Under the pieces are notes generated by a model. That model made no database searches, was not told the origin of the DNA, and saw nothing but the letters and a program-made list of their open reading frames with translations. The translations under genes were made by a program, and so were the position numbers. Source: UBA8941 sp963780545 (GTDB taxonomy: Archaea > Thermoproteota > Bathyarchaeia > TCS64). Taken from it: a stretch of DNA of 64,000 nucleotides. Each line of letters starts with the position of its first letter. Within the stretch, counting starts at the first letter, position 1. Of the stretch, positions 8,943 to 16,542 are shown in pieces. The DNA is taken from NCBI GenBank assembly GCA_963780545.1, contig CAWACK010000019.1, forward strand, positions 1 through 64,000, in the 5' to 3' direction.

Positions 8943-10973
8943 TTAGTCAGCGACGCTTCTTCTTGTGCGCCACATGGACAGCTCCATTATCTTAAGCTCT
9001 GACACATCGTTATCCTTGATTCTTGATCCACTTTCGAGCTCATTCTTCACTGTTCGAAACCCGGTTGTCTGTACTCCGAAGTAGGCGCTGCCCGTAATCT
9101 TATTGCCAGCCACATCGAGACTCTTTGAACCGATGCGAAGACCCGCCGTACCGTCCAGTAGGTTGATTTGGTTATTAGTCATCGACCCCGTCATAAAATC
9201 ACTCGACTTTCCGCTGAGAGATAGCTCGAGGACCGTGATACCACAGTAGTCGGGCTTCAGGAGTTGGAGGACGTTGTCCTCTATCTCAACTTTGAAACCT
9301 AGTTTCCGGTACATAAAGGAGCATTGTGCAAAAATCCCGAAACCCGCGTCATCTCCAGTGAATGGATATGAGCCCTTTATCTCTGATTTGATGAGGTTCT
9401 GCTTGATACTTACCACGGATGTTGGGAGGTTGTTTATAACCGATATTCCTCTACCGTTCATGTTAATGATAGTGTTTTCTTTTATCGATACCTTCCCCGA
9501 TAGATTTAGGAGGTTTATGCCCATCCCAATGTAGTATTCGTGGTTATTTAGGTCAGGGAAGTTTTGGGTATTATTCTGATTAGGTTCAGGATAAGTTATA
9601 AAAGGTATATTTCGTTGTTCGGGCTGAAAAGCGAAGTCGATGTAGTTCCTTTCAATTGTGACCCCCGCGTCAAAGTTACTTTCCCCAAAGTTTTCTGGGA
9701 GTCCATCGACCCATATCCCGGTGACCGTGTCGCCAAATCGCTCATACTTCCAACCCCTCCCATAACCACTTCCTAAAGTTATCGCGTTGTTCCTGATCCT
9801 GAGACTTCTACCAAGTATCCCGTGAATACATGAGCAGTTGAAGTCGGTGAAGTGAATGTTCTCTATTGTCACATCCGCGTCTTTGCCGACGATCTTGAAT
9901 ACCGAGTCGAAGTTCGCTGAGGGAAACGTCCACCCCCTCTTATGGAGTTTAGTGGAGGGAAACCCATCCTTTCTACCCTCACCCTTTATCGTTACACTTC
10001 TATCCACTAGAATCGATTGCTTGCCGAGCTCAAATGTTCCCCTTAGCACGACCTCCATATAGTTATTAACAGCATTCTGTAAAGCCTGAGCATCGCCTTC
10101 CCCATTCTTTCCCTCTAGAACTATTTTACCGAGCTTACTTCTAGGTGGCTCAAAGTCGGCTAATAGCTCGTCCGAGGCCACCTCCGCCTCTTCTGTTCCC
10201 TTCCTTACATTTTCCCAACTGTACTGAAAGAGTTGGCTACACCACCTCATCGACTTCTCATCGGATGAGACGAAGCCTATGTAGTCGAATTTTCCATCCC
10301 TAGTGGGGAAAGCTACCGCACATTTAGACTCTGAATAAATTATGAATTCGTCGGCTCTCTTCGAAGTCATTTGCTCCACATGAGGCATAAATCCAATCCT
10401 ACTGATGGCCTCCGAATCTTCGAGTGATGCCAAGTCCATACTTGGGCCTGCGGTCGTCTCACTTGACTCAATGATTCTAACCCTTACCCCGCGTTTAATG
10501 GCGTTGATCATCGACCCGATGACCATAAGGGGATACTGATCTACAAGTAAACTCACGAACTCCTTCGACTCGTTGATGATCGTGTCCATGTAATGCAGGA
10601 AATCCATCAGGCTCTTAGTCTCGTGACTTCCGGAGAGTTCACTTAGACTTTTAAGAAACTCTTGTGGCAAGTGGCTTACACGATGGTTTATGAAATAGCT
10701 TTTGTGTTTGGATATGAATTCGAACTCTCTTAGCAGAGTGATGGTTAGTTCTCCTAACGGGGATAGGTGATAAAATCCTTCGACGTCCTTGTATGTAAGT
10801 CCAACTTCATTGAGGCGAGACAGGTTACGGCTAATCTCCTGAGTTGTGAAGTTTTGATGTTTCGCTATCTCCATTACTCTGAGGGGCTCCTTGGAAAGCA
10901 GTACTAAAATGTCGCAACGATATTCATTAGAAATTTCAAATAAAAGGTCATACAGGCTTTCCGTAAGCTTCAC
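8943..10973 (-). CDS. Winged-HTH regulator fused to a parallel beta-helix domain
   Basis: 676 residues in three parts. Residues 1-85 are an ArsR/MarR-like winged helix (RCDILVLLSKEPLRVMEIAK, then FTTQEISRNLSRLNEVGL). Residues about 90-260 resemble the middle domain of FilR1-type archaeal regulators (FVSLLVDQYPLMVIGSMINA, then GVRVRIIE). Residues about 290-650 are a run of short beta-helix coils of the pectate-lyase type: VTIKGEG, VTIENIHF, LRIRNNAI, VTIERNYI, VSIKENTIINMNGRGISVIN, VEIEDNVL, LDVAGNKITGS. No signal peptide is present, so the beta-helix would be in the cytosol with the DNA-binding domain. A ligand-sensing role for the helix domain is an inference. Confidence 0.65.
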   Translation of the reverse strand: MKLTESLYDLLFEISNEYRCDILVLLSKEPLRVMEIAKHQNFTTQEISRNLSRLNEVGLTYKDVEGFYHLSPLGELTITLLREFEFISKHKSYFINHRVSHLPQEFLKSLSELSGSHETKSLMDFLHYMDTIINESKEFVSLLVDQYPLMVIGSMINAIKRGVRVRIIESSETTAGPSMDLASLEDSEAISRIGFMPHVEQMTSKRADEFIIYSESKCAVAFPTRDGKFDYIGFVSSDEKSMRWCSQLFQYSWENVRKGTEEAEVASDELLADFEPPRSKLGKIVLEGKNGEGDAQALQNAVNNYMEVVLRGTFELGKQSILVDRSVTIKGEGRKDGFPSTKLHKRGWTFPSANFDSVFKIVGKDADVTIENIHFTDFNCSCIHGILGRSLRIRNNAITLGSGYGRGWKYERFGDTVTGIWVDGLPENFGESNFDAGVTIERNYIDFAFQPEQRNIPFITYPEPNQNNTQNFPDLNNHEYYIGMGINLLNLSGKVSIKENTIINMNGRGISVINNLPTSVVSIKQNLIKSEIKGSYPFTGDDAGFGIFAQCSFMYRKLGFKVEIEDNVLQLLKPDYCGITVLELSLSGKSSDFMTGSMTNNQINLLDGTAGLRIGSKSLDVAGNKITGSAYFGVQTTGFRTVKNELESGSRIKDNDVSELKIMELSMWRTRRSVAD

Positions 10974-10974
10974 C

Positions 10975-11108
10975 TCATGATTTCTTTTTCCAAGGGGCGA
11001 TATCAGCTTTACTCAGATGGTGGCGCATTTGATCGTGAGCAATTTTGTTTTTACGCGTCTGTCGCTTCTCATCTTCAGCCTTACGTCTCTCGAACCTTGA
11101 AACCGCGC
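10975..11108 (-). pseudogene. C-terminal fragment beginning at a CG tract
   Basis: From the tract at 11104-11112 the frame reads VSRFERRKAEDEKRQTRKNK then IAHDQMRHHLSKADIAPWKK and stops at TGA 10977-10975, two bases before the ATG of the wHTH/beta-helix gene. It is a basic helical tail with no start codon. The source gene is not known. Confidence 0.35.
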
Positions 11109-11412
11109 GCGCATAATTGGTATCTTTATTCTGTATATTGGGCTCAAATTTGATTTATATATATTAAGTCTGTTGGCGGCAGTTGTGTTAATGGTTGAAT
11201 TTATTTTCATGGTTGTAGCTAGCAAATCCATTTTTAAGTGATTAAAGTTTGGCACCTTAGATGTTTTTTTATTGTGCTTAGAGCCCTCATAATTCGTGAT
11301 ACCATCGCTTAGACGACGGGTCTAATTATCTTCTTACAGATAGAAGTCTTAGAAGATACAAGGAAGAATCTATATACCCACCCTTAGACCAACCGTTACT
11401 GTAAAAAACTAA

Positions 11413-11462
11413 GCGCGCGCGACGTAGCTCCTCAGACTTTATTATATGAGCTTCAGACTTAA
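11413..11462 (+). pseudogene. Tail of a thioredoxin-like gene behind a CG tract
   Basis: After GCGCGC the frame reads DVAPQTLLYELQT and stops. The complete thioredoxin-like protein at 14.4-14.8 kb ends in ENVAPHTLLYELQT. So about 13 codons of a second copy survive, starting exactly at the tract. The rest of 11109-11547 shows only AT-rich sequence and two more alternating tracts (11492-11500 and about 11533). Confidence 0.55.
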
Positions 11463-11547
11463 AATGAATATATTAAATGATATCTAGATTCGCGCGCACG
11501 AAAGAATAAATAGATAGGCTTCAAAGAAACTTACGCGCAGTATTGAG

Positions 11548-11943
11548 GTGTTGATGTTGGTATCTGAGAAGGTAATGCGGTTTCAAGGTAAGAACAAAGA
11601 TCTGGGTCAATTATCGCAACAGATTGTCAAGCAGCTCGAGAGCGATGGATACAAGACGCAGTCAACCACTGCGCCTTTGGGGCAGGTTATTCAAGCTAAG
11701 AAGGCGGGGATTTTACGTGACATAATTACTGCGGATAGAGCGTTCAGTATTCTGATAACGGGGCAACCAGATGATTTTTCGATCCACATAGGGATAGGTA
11801 AGTGGATCCAAAACATTGCAGTCGCAGCGGCTGAGACTATACTATTAACTTGGTTGTTCCTCGCTGTTGATGTGCCTGAGATGCTCTGGACTCGACATGT
11901 TGAGGGGGAAATCGCTAAAGAGATTACTCAGATCGTTGGTTAA
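11548..11943 (+). CDS. Conserved hypothetical archaeal protein
   Basis: 131 residues (122 if the ATG at 11575 is used, which has GAGAAGG close before it). The middle reads VIQAKKAGILRDIITADRAF then SILITGQPDDFSIHIGIGKW, and a hydrophobic stretch follows (ETILLTWLFLAVDVPEMLW). I recall similar small archaeal proteins of unknown function, often carrying a zinc-ribbon tail, which is absent here. No enzyme motif is visible. Confidence 0.5.
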   Translation: MLMLVSEKVMRFQGKNKDLGQLSQQIVKQLESDGYKTQSTTAPLGQVIQAKKAGILRDIITADRAFSILITGQPDDFSIHIGIGKWIQNIAVAAAETILLTWLFLAVDVPEMLWTRHVEGEIAKEITQIVG

Positions 11944-12021
11944 CTTAAAATCAGTGTTTTTTTACATCACGCGAGCTTATTTTGCATATTACGAGTCGCG
12001 CACGCGTGCGAAAAGTAAAAC

Positions 12022-12705
12022 TTATTTTTCCTTGGAACGCTGCTCCATTTTCTCCTTCTCCCACCAGTCATCAAGAGCCTCGCCATCGTACACGTAGTCG
12101 GTTACGATCCTCCACTCCTCGCCGTCCCTCTCCACGCCAGCGAACATGTTCCTCGACTTATAGTCAGCGCTTATGATTATGGCCCTGTTTCCCTGCTCCT
12201 TCTCGATGTACGCCAGGTGGTACCCACCGTCGGCTTTCACTTTAATGTACTCCGGATGCTTATCGTCGACACCTTTCTCGTACTCCATGGCGTTCATATG
12301 CGCGATGTGATACGGCAGCCCATGCTTCATCAGCTCGGCCTCGATGACCTCGTGCGCTATTGTGCCCAGGAGCTTCTCGTGGCGGTCCTTATATAGTCCA
12401 TCCTTTGGGTTTGTGGTCTGCTGCGCGATGAGGACTACGTCGTCACCATACGTCCAGTCTATGCCGTAGTCCTTCGCTGCGAACTGGTTCATGCCGCCGA
12501 TGGACTTGTCTCCGTGGATGGCCTTGTTGGTGAATATCACGCGGTACTGGAATGGTTTTATAGCTAGGTCGTTGTAGTGGGGGAGAGTGATCTTGCCGAG
12601 GTCTATGTCGAAGTGGATAGGTTTCCCCGTCTCGTAGTCGAGAACATCGAAGCTCATGAACCCATATTTGACCTTGGAACTGGATTTGAACGTTTGTTTT
12701 ACCAT
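12022..12705 (-). CDS. Hypothetical protein with an AHEVIEAE motif
   Basis: 227 residues, cytosolic. The most distinctive stretch is LLGTIAHEVIEAELMKHGLP around residues 110-130, a His-Glu-x-x-Glu arrangement in a helix that resembles a metal site, though not a standard HExxH. The start at 12705 follows an AT-rich promoter region. An alternating palindrome, CGCACGCGTGCG, sits just behind the stop. Function unknown. Confidence 0.5.
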   Translation of the reverse strand: MVKQTFKSSSKVKYGFMSFDVLDYETGKPIHFDIDLGKITLPHYNDLAIKPFQYRVIFTNKAIHGDKSIGGMNQFAAKDYGIDWTYGDDVVLIAQQTTNPKDGLYKDRHEKLLGTIAHEVIEAELMKHGLPYHIAHMNAMEYEKGVDDKHPEYIKVKADGGYHLAYIEKEQGNRAIIISADYKSRNMFAGVERDGEEWRIVTDYVYDGEALDDWWEKEKMEQRSKEK

Positions 12706-12918
12706 GTATTAGAGCAACGTGGATGAGTTATAAATGCCATTTTAAATCCACTCTCCAGCGTGTTCGGTTGGTTAAAACTCTCATTCGAGAAAATGCGCGC
12801 GTTTCTATTTCAGAGCTGTAACCAACAATCTAAATCATGGGCACCATTAAGGTACGGACGCGTTACGAGGGTGAGTGCGTGACATTTAACAAGATACTTT
12901 TCTAAATACCCTAGACGG

Positions 12919-14047
12919 TATGAGAAACGTTTTCAGGACAGGACCTGAGGGTGTCGCGGGTGGCCTAGGCCCGCCACGCGCTTGGTCCGTGTGAGACCGT
13001 GGGCTAGACTGGGCCAGATCCCGAGCGGCTACCAGAGTGGTCCCAAGAGACCCGATAGAAGCGTGCCGCACGAAGACCAACCGAGAGGTGACACCCGTGA
13101 AGATCGTGGGAATAGACGTCCATAAAAAGATGTGCCAGGCAGCTGTCCTCGACGAGGACGGTAAATTACTAGATGAATTACGCTTCCCCAACGACCCCGA
13201 GGGAATCGAGGAGTTCGCCGCGAAGCTGACGTCGTTCAGAGACGAGGTGCTTGCCGTGGTTGAATCGACGGGGAACCTGTGGATACCGATCCATGACAGG
13301 CTCGAGAAACGGGGAGTCGACGTGGCACTCTCCAACCCCTCGAAGACCAGGATAATCTCGGAGGCGAAGGTGAAGACGGATAGGAGAGACACTAATATCC
13401 TCGCGTCCCTGCTCCGCGCCGACATGCTCTGCACCTGCTATGTCCCCGGTGAGGAGCTGAGGAGCCGGAGGGAGCTCCTCCGCCAGAGGCCTCCGCGGCC
13501 TGAGCCTCAGCTTCATGGACGACGCGATACTCCGCAGCGACTTGGCGCTCCTCGAGGCGCTGGACTCGCAGGTGAATGTGATGGAGGATAAGATAGCAGC
13601 CGTGGCGGCCGAGGACCGGCGTGTGCGGCTGTTGATGACGATGACGGGCGTCGGCTACTTCACCGCGATGCTCGTCGTGTCGGAGGTCGGCGACGTCGGC
13701 AGGTTCCGTGGCGACAAGGAGTTCGCGTCCTGGATGGGGCTGACGCCGTCGGTGCACCAGAGCGGAGAGAGGACACGGATGGGGAGCGTGTGCGGGCCGG
13801 GGAACAGGAGGCTCTGCTGGGCGATGGTCGAGGCGGCCCACACGGCTGTCCAACACGATTTGAGGCTCGGAGGGATGTATGAGCGTGTGTCGAGGCGGAG
13901 GGGAAATGGCTGTGCTGTTGTGGCGGTAGCACATGAGATGGCGAGGATAATGTTCTTCATGTTGAGCAGGCGCACGCGTTTGATGGTCTTCGGAACTAGA
14001 CTGGGACGCCGCCCGGACACTCCGCGTGTCCTGAAAACTCACTCATA
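12919..14047 (+). mobile_element. IS110-family element, group with upstream noncoding region
   Basis: The ends form an imperfect inverted repeat: TATGAG...GTTTTCAGGACA at 12919-12940 and its complement TGTCCTGAAAAC...CTCATA at 14027-14047. The element is about 1.13 kb and would be about 110 bases longer without the internal deletion. About 157 GC-rich, structured bases lie between the left repeat and the transposase start. The transposase is broken, so the copy cannot move by itself. Its right end abuts the CG tract at 14051-14057 and the cas1 remnant. Confidence 0.7.
12941..13096 (+). ncRNA. Candidate bridge RNA in the left end of the IS110 element
   Basis: The segment between the left inverted repeat and the GTG start is far more GC-rich than flanking intergenic DNA and can fold into several hairpins, for example GCGGG/CCCGC around 12956-12974 and GGTC/GACC around 12985-12999. 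IS110-group elements encode a target- and donor-binding bridge RNA in this position. The assignment rests on position and foldability only. Confidence 0.4.
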
Positions 14048-14048
14048 G
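13097..14048 (+). pseudogene. IS110-family DEDD transposase with internal deletion
   Basis: The GTG at 13097 has AGGTGA six bases before it. The N-terminal DEDD domain is present (KIVGIDVHKK, AVVESTG, VKTDRRDTNILASLL), as is the C-terminal Transposase_20 part (LLMTMTGVGYFTAMLVVSEV, then FASWMGLTPSVHQSGE). Compared with the intact copy at 15.1 kb, about 37 codons of the linker coiled coil are missing near 13490, and the two halves are in different frames. The gene is therefore inactive. The 3' end overlaps the right inverted repeat. Confidence 0.8.
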
Positions 14049-14049
14049 A

Positions 14050-14332
14050 AGCGCGCGAATAATAGACACTCCTCATTTATCAGTGTCTCTAAGGTCTGGT
14101 GCTCTCAATTTCGGATCCTCTTAACCTCTACAATCGTCTCAAAGAAGTTGTTTAGACTCTTTGTATCTGAATCTTATAGATATTCTCGCTTACCCTTTTT
14201 CCCATGACTCGCAGACTCACTCTTCATTTTAAAATCCTTCTTACTAATCCGTTGACAGTAATTAATCAGAAAGTCATCGATTAAATAGCGATAAAGCTCT
14301 TGGAAGTCACAGACTAGGCTCAGCTTAACCAT
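14050..14332 (-). pseudogene. cas1: cas1 remnant (C-terminal part), bounded by CG tracts
   Basis: The minus strand reads KLSLVCDFQELYRYLIDDF, then LINYCQRISKKDFKMKSES, KKGKREYL, a TAA, DSDTKSLNNFFETIVEVKRI, a TGA, and ETLINEECLLFAR. This is the C-terminal third of an archaeal Cas1 integrase (usual form SLVCDFQELYRYLIDDF...KKGKREYLN...ETLINEEALLLAKYLR). The 5' break is at the tract 14340-14349 and the 3' break at 14051-14057, where LLFAR runs into CGCGCGC. Two internal stops show that it is dead. No repeats, other cas genes or arrays are visible nearby. Confidence 0.8.
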
Positions 14333-14339
14333 CTGATTA

Positions 14340-14349
14340 CGCGCGCGCG
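14340..14349. repeat. CG tract at the 5' break of the cas1 remnant
   Basis: Ten alternating C/G bases. Cas1 similarity starts about eight bases inside; the thioredoxin-like gene's promoter begins on the other side. Confidence 0.6.
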
Positions 14350-14434
14350 AACAGGAAAAATGTAAAATTAACTAAAGTGATGGGTTAATATTCTATGAGT
14401 TTCTTCTGTGATTTGAAGAATAATGTCATATATA

Positions 14435-14809
14435 ATGGAGGTTAATTTTGGTGACTTTAAGGATAAGATTCTAAAATGTGATGGGCTTATCCTTCTCGAG
14501 TTCTACAGTCACGCTTGCCCACATTGTCAAGCCTTCAGCATCGTGTACAATCGTCTTGATGAACTATTAGGTAAAGAGATGAAGTTCGCGAAGTTAGACG
14601 TGTTGGCGAATGAAGATAACCGCCAACTGGCCTTATCACGGGGAGTTAGGGGTGTTCCAACAATGGAGTTGTTTTACAAAGGGAGAGTTATCTGTAGTAT
14701 CCTCGGTAATCACCCATTCGAGAAGATGGTCGCGATTCTCGAGGAAAGTATTAGAAGGAAAGATGAAAACGTAGCTCCCCACACCCTATTGTACGAGCTC
14801 CAGACCTAA
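14435..14809 (+). CDS. Thioredoxin-fold protein with CPHC active site
   Basis: About 125 residues from ATG 14435 (an in-frame ATG also exists at 14423). The thioredoxin core is complete: LILLEFYSHACPHCQAFSIV with the redox motif CPHC, FAKLDVLANEDN, and the cis-proline loop RGVPTMELFYKGRVI. CPHC is the motif typical of DsbA-like oxidases and is less usual in a plain thioredoxin, so the redox potential may be higher. No signal peptide, so it is cytosolic. A fragment of a second copy lies at 11.4 kb. Confidence 0.75.
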   Translation: MEVNFGDFKDKILKCDGLILLEFYSHACPHCQAFSIVYNRLDELLGKEMKFAKLDVLANEDNRQLALSRGVRGVPTMELFYKGRVICSILGNHPFEKMVAILEESIRRKDENVAPHTLLYELQT

Positions 14810-14811
14810 TG

Positions 14812-14948
14812 TTAGCATGGTCCACGTCAACAATATATTCCCCACTGATGGGTAAGAGTGGTTCTGGGGCGACGTCTACCTGCTGCTGATATTTGTTTCC
14901 TACATTATCACTTTCCTTTAAATATCGCATTCGGTGTATCTCACCCAT
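14812..14948 (-). pseudogene. Small fragment related to an archaeal primase
   Basis: The frame reads YLKESDNVGNKYQQQVDVAP then EPLLPISGEYIVDVDHANI. PISGEYIVDVDH closely matches PISGEYVVDVDH in the primase pseudogene at 17.8-18.4 kb, where it is catalytic motif I (DxD) of the archaeo-eukaryotic primase fold. Homology ends right after DVDHAN, next to the 3' end of the thioredoxin-like gene. Confidence 0.5.
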
Positions 14949-15075
14949 ATGTTTTCACTATATTAAAATCAGGTGAAGGTTTTTTATCTTTTAAGAGTTA
15001 ATCTAGTTGTGTTTTTTCATGTAATGCGCGCGAAGATGTATGAAGAATTTATCGAAGCGGCGCTCAGGTCAAACC

Positions 15076-16074
15076 ATGAGCGCCGTAGTCTGTGGGCTAG
15101 ACGTCCACAAGGAAACCACCTACGCAACGGTACTTGACCCCAGCGGCCAAGTACTCATCCAGAGGAAGCTCCAGAACGAGGACATACCCGCCTTCCTCGA
15201 CATGACGAAACCAGAGAAGCTTGCGATGGAGGCATCCACATACATCATCCCACTCTACCGCAAGCTGACGGAGAACGGATACAACGTCACCGTCAGCCAC
15301 CCGAGGAAGACACGCCTCATCGCGGAGGCAAGAATAAAATCCGATCGAGTCGACTCAAGGGCATTAGCGGAGCTGCTGAGGCTGGACAGCTTGCCCACAA
15401 GCTACATACCCCCGAGGGAGATAGCCCAGATCCGTGAGAAGGTACGCCGAAGGGCCTTCCTCGTCAGGCAGGTCACGAAGCTGAAGATCAAGATCAGGGA
15501 CGCCCTCGCCGCCGAGGGCGTCAAGCCGCCATCAGGATATGGCCTCTTCACCGTGAAGGGCGTAGAGTGGCTCCGTGGTTTCGGCATGGAACCCGTTGAC
15601 TGCTACCTCCGCCTCATCGAGCCGCTGAAGGAGGAGGTGAAGCTCGTCTCACGGGACCTGAAGCGGAGCGCTGGCAAGGACGCTGAGATGCAGCTCCTCA
15701 TGACGATACCCGGGGTGGGCTACTACGTGGCGCTCCTGGTGAAGTCGGAGATCGGGGATGTTCGTAGGTTCAGCAGCGGGGACCACCTCGCCAGCTACGC
15801 GGGTCTGGTGCCATCCACAAGGAGTAGCGGCGGGGTCGAGAGGCATTGTGGCATCACCCGTGAGGGGTCCAGGTGGCTCCGTTGGGCTCTGGTGGAGGCG
15901 GCGATGGTTCACGTCCGGGTCGACACACCCGTCACCAGGTTCTACCACGGTGTCGCGGAGAGGAGGGGACGGAGGCCCGCTCTCGTCGCTGCTGCCCGTA
16001 AGCTTACGGAGGTTTGTTACTCGGTGCTGGTACACGGGAGGCCTTACTTCAACCCGTTGGATGCTCAGGCGTAG
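15076..16074 (+). CDS. IS110-family transposase
   Basis: The start at ATG 15076 gives 332 residues beginning MSAVVCGLDVHKE, which fits the family better than the upstream ATG at 15040. Catalytic DEDD residues are visible: Asp in CGLDVHKE, Glu in AMEAST, and the Asp pair in IKSDRVDSRALAELL. A linker helix (REKVRRRAFLVRQVTKLKIK) leads to the Transposase_20 domain with LLMTIPGVGYYVALLVKSEI and SYAGLVPSTRSSGG, the serine region. The enzyme would catalyse RNA-guided insertion of the element. No frameshift or stop is present. Confidence 0.85.
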   Translation: MSAVVCGLDVHKETTYATVLDPSGQVLIQRKLQNEDIPAFLDMTKPEKLAMEASTYIIPLYRKLTENGYNVTVSHPRKTRLIAEARIKSDRVDSRALAELLRLDSLPTSYIPPREIAQIREKVRRRAFLVRQVTKLKIKIRDALAAEGVKPPSGYGLFTVKGVEWLRGFGMEPVDCYLRLIEPLKEEVKLVSRDLKRSAGKDAEMQLLMTIPGVGYYVALLVKSEIGDVRRFSSGDHLASYAGLVPSTRSSGGVERHCGITREGSRWLRWALVEAAMVHVRVDTPVTRFYHGVAERRGRRPALVAAARKLTEVCYSVLVHGRPYFNPLDAQA

Positions 16075-16237
16075 ATATGTCTCGCCGTGTTTGCGCTGAC
16101 CCCGGGTGGGTGGTCGTGCGCGCGATTGGCGGTGCCTGGTGGCGCAGTGTCATTTTGCCCCTGTGTTGGTGGGCGGATAGGCGCTTGCGGTTAATTCACG
16201 GTGAGGGAGTTAGGGTGGGAGGATACTCTAAATACGA
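16075..16237 (+). ncRNA. Candidate bridge RNA in the right end of the second IS110 element
   Basis: The stretch between the transposase stop and the right terminal repeat is G-rich, noncoding and able to form hairpins, including one around GTGCGCGCGATTGGC. In IS1111-group members the guide RNA lies downstream of the transposase. This is inferred from position. Confidence 0.35.
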
Positions 16238-16244
16238 CTTCATA

Positions 16245-16354
16245 TAGACGCGCAGATCGTTGAGGTCGCTTATTCTGTTAAAGTACTCACGTCGGGGATT
16301 AACTTCCTGAGCTTGGTCAGCTGAGCGTAACACCCGGACAGCGTATATACACAT
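16245..16354 (-). other. Short open frame next to IS110 right end
   Basis: On the minus strand an ATG at 16354 opens MCIYAVRVLRSADQAQEVNP then RREYFNRISDLNDLRVYMK, which runs into the element. It looks coding but matches nothing I know. It may be the 5' part of a gene interrupted by the insertion; no continuation is visible on the other side. Confidence 0.25.
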
Positions 16355-16542
16355 AATCCGATTTGATGCAATGATAGATCAGGAAATCAATAAATGAAAA
16401 CGGGTCGCGCGCGCGTACGTAAGATGAGGCTTAACCCAAAGTAAATTTGGGATAAGATTTTTTCGAGTAGCCGGTGTATCAGAGGATCAACCTATGCAGG
16501 CAAGACCGTAAAACTCGGGGGAACACAATTACGCGATAGCAG

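Larger units (their letters stand above)
15039..16244 (+). mobile_element. IS110-family element (IS1111-like layout), apparently intact
   Basis: The 5' end begins TATGAAG (15039-15045) and the 3' end finishes in its complement CTTCATA (16238-16244), giving about 1.2 kb. The transposase starts only 37 bases from the left end, while about 165 noncoding GC-rich bases lie between its stop and the right end. A hairpin GGCGCTC/GAGCGCC spans the start region (15060-15085). Exact ends need comparison with other copies. Confidence 0.65.

Noticed and set aside
12838..12903. Short frame MGTIKVRTRYEGECVTFNKI just before the first IS110 element
   Set aside because: It recalls the start of DUF104-type antitoxins, but only the first residues fit; not enough to call.
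13392..16035. Long open frames opposite to the IS110 transposases (for example 13392-14042 and 15649-16035 on the minus strand)
   Set aside because: They are shadows of GC-rich coding sequence with Pro/Arg/His-rich, low-complexity translations and no family pattern.
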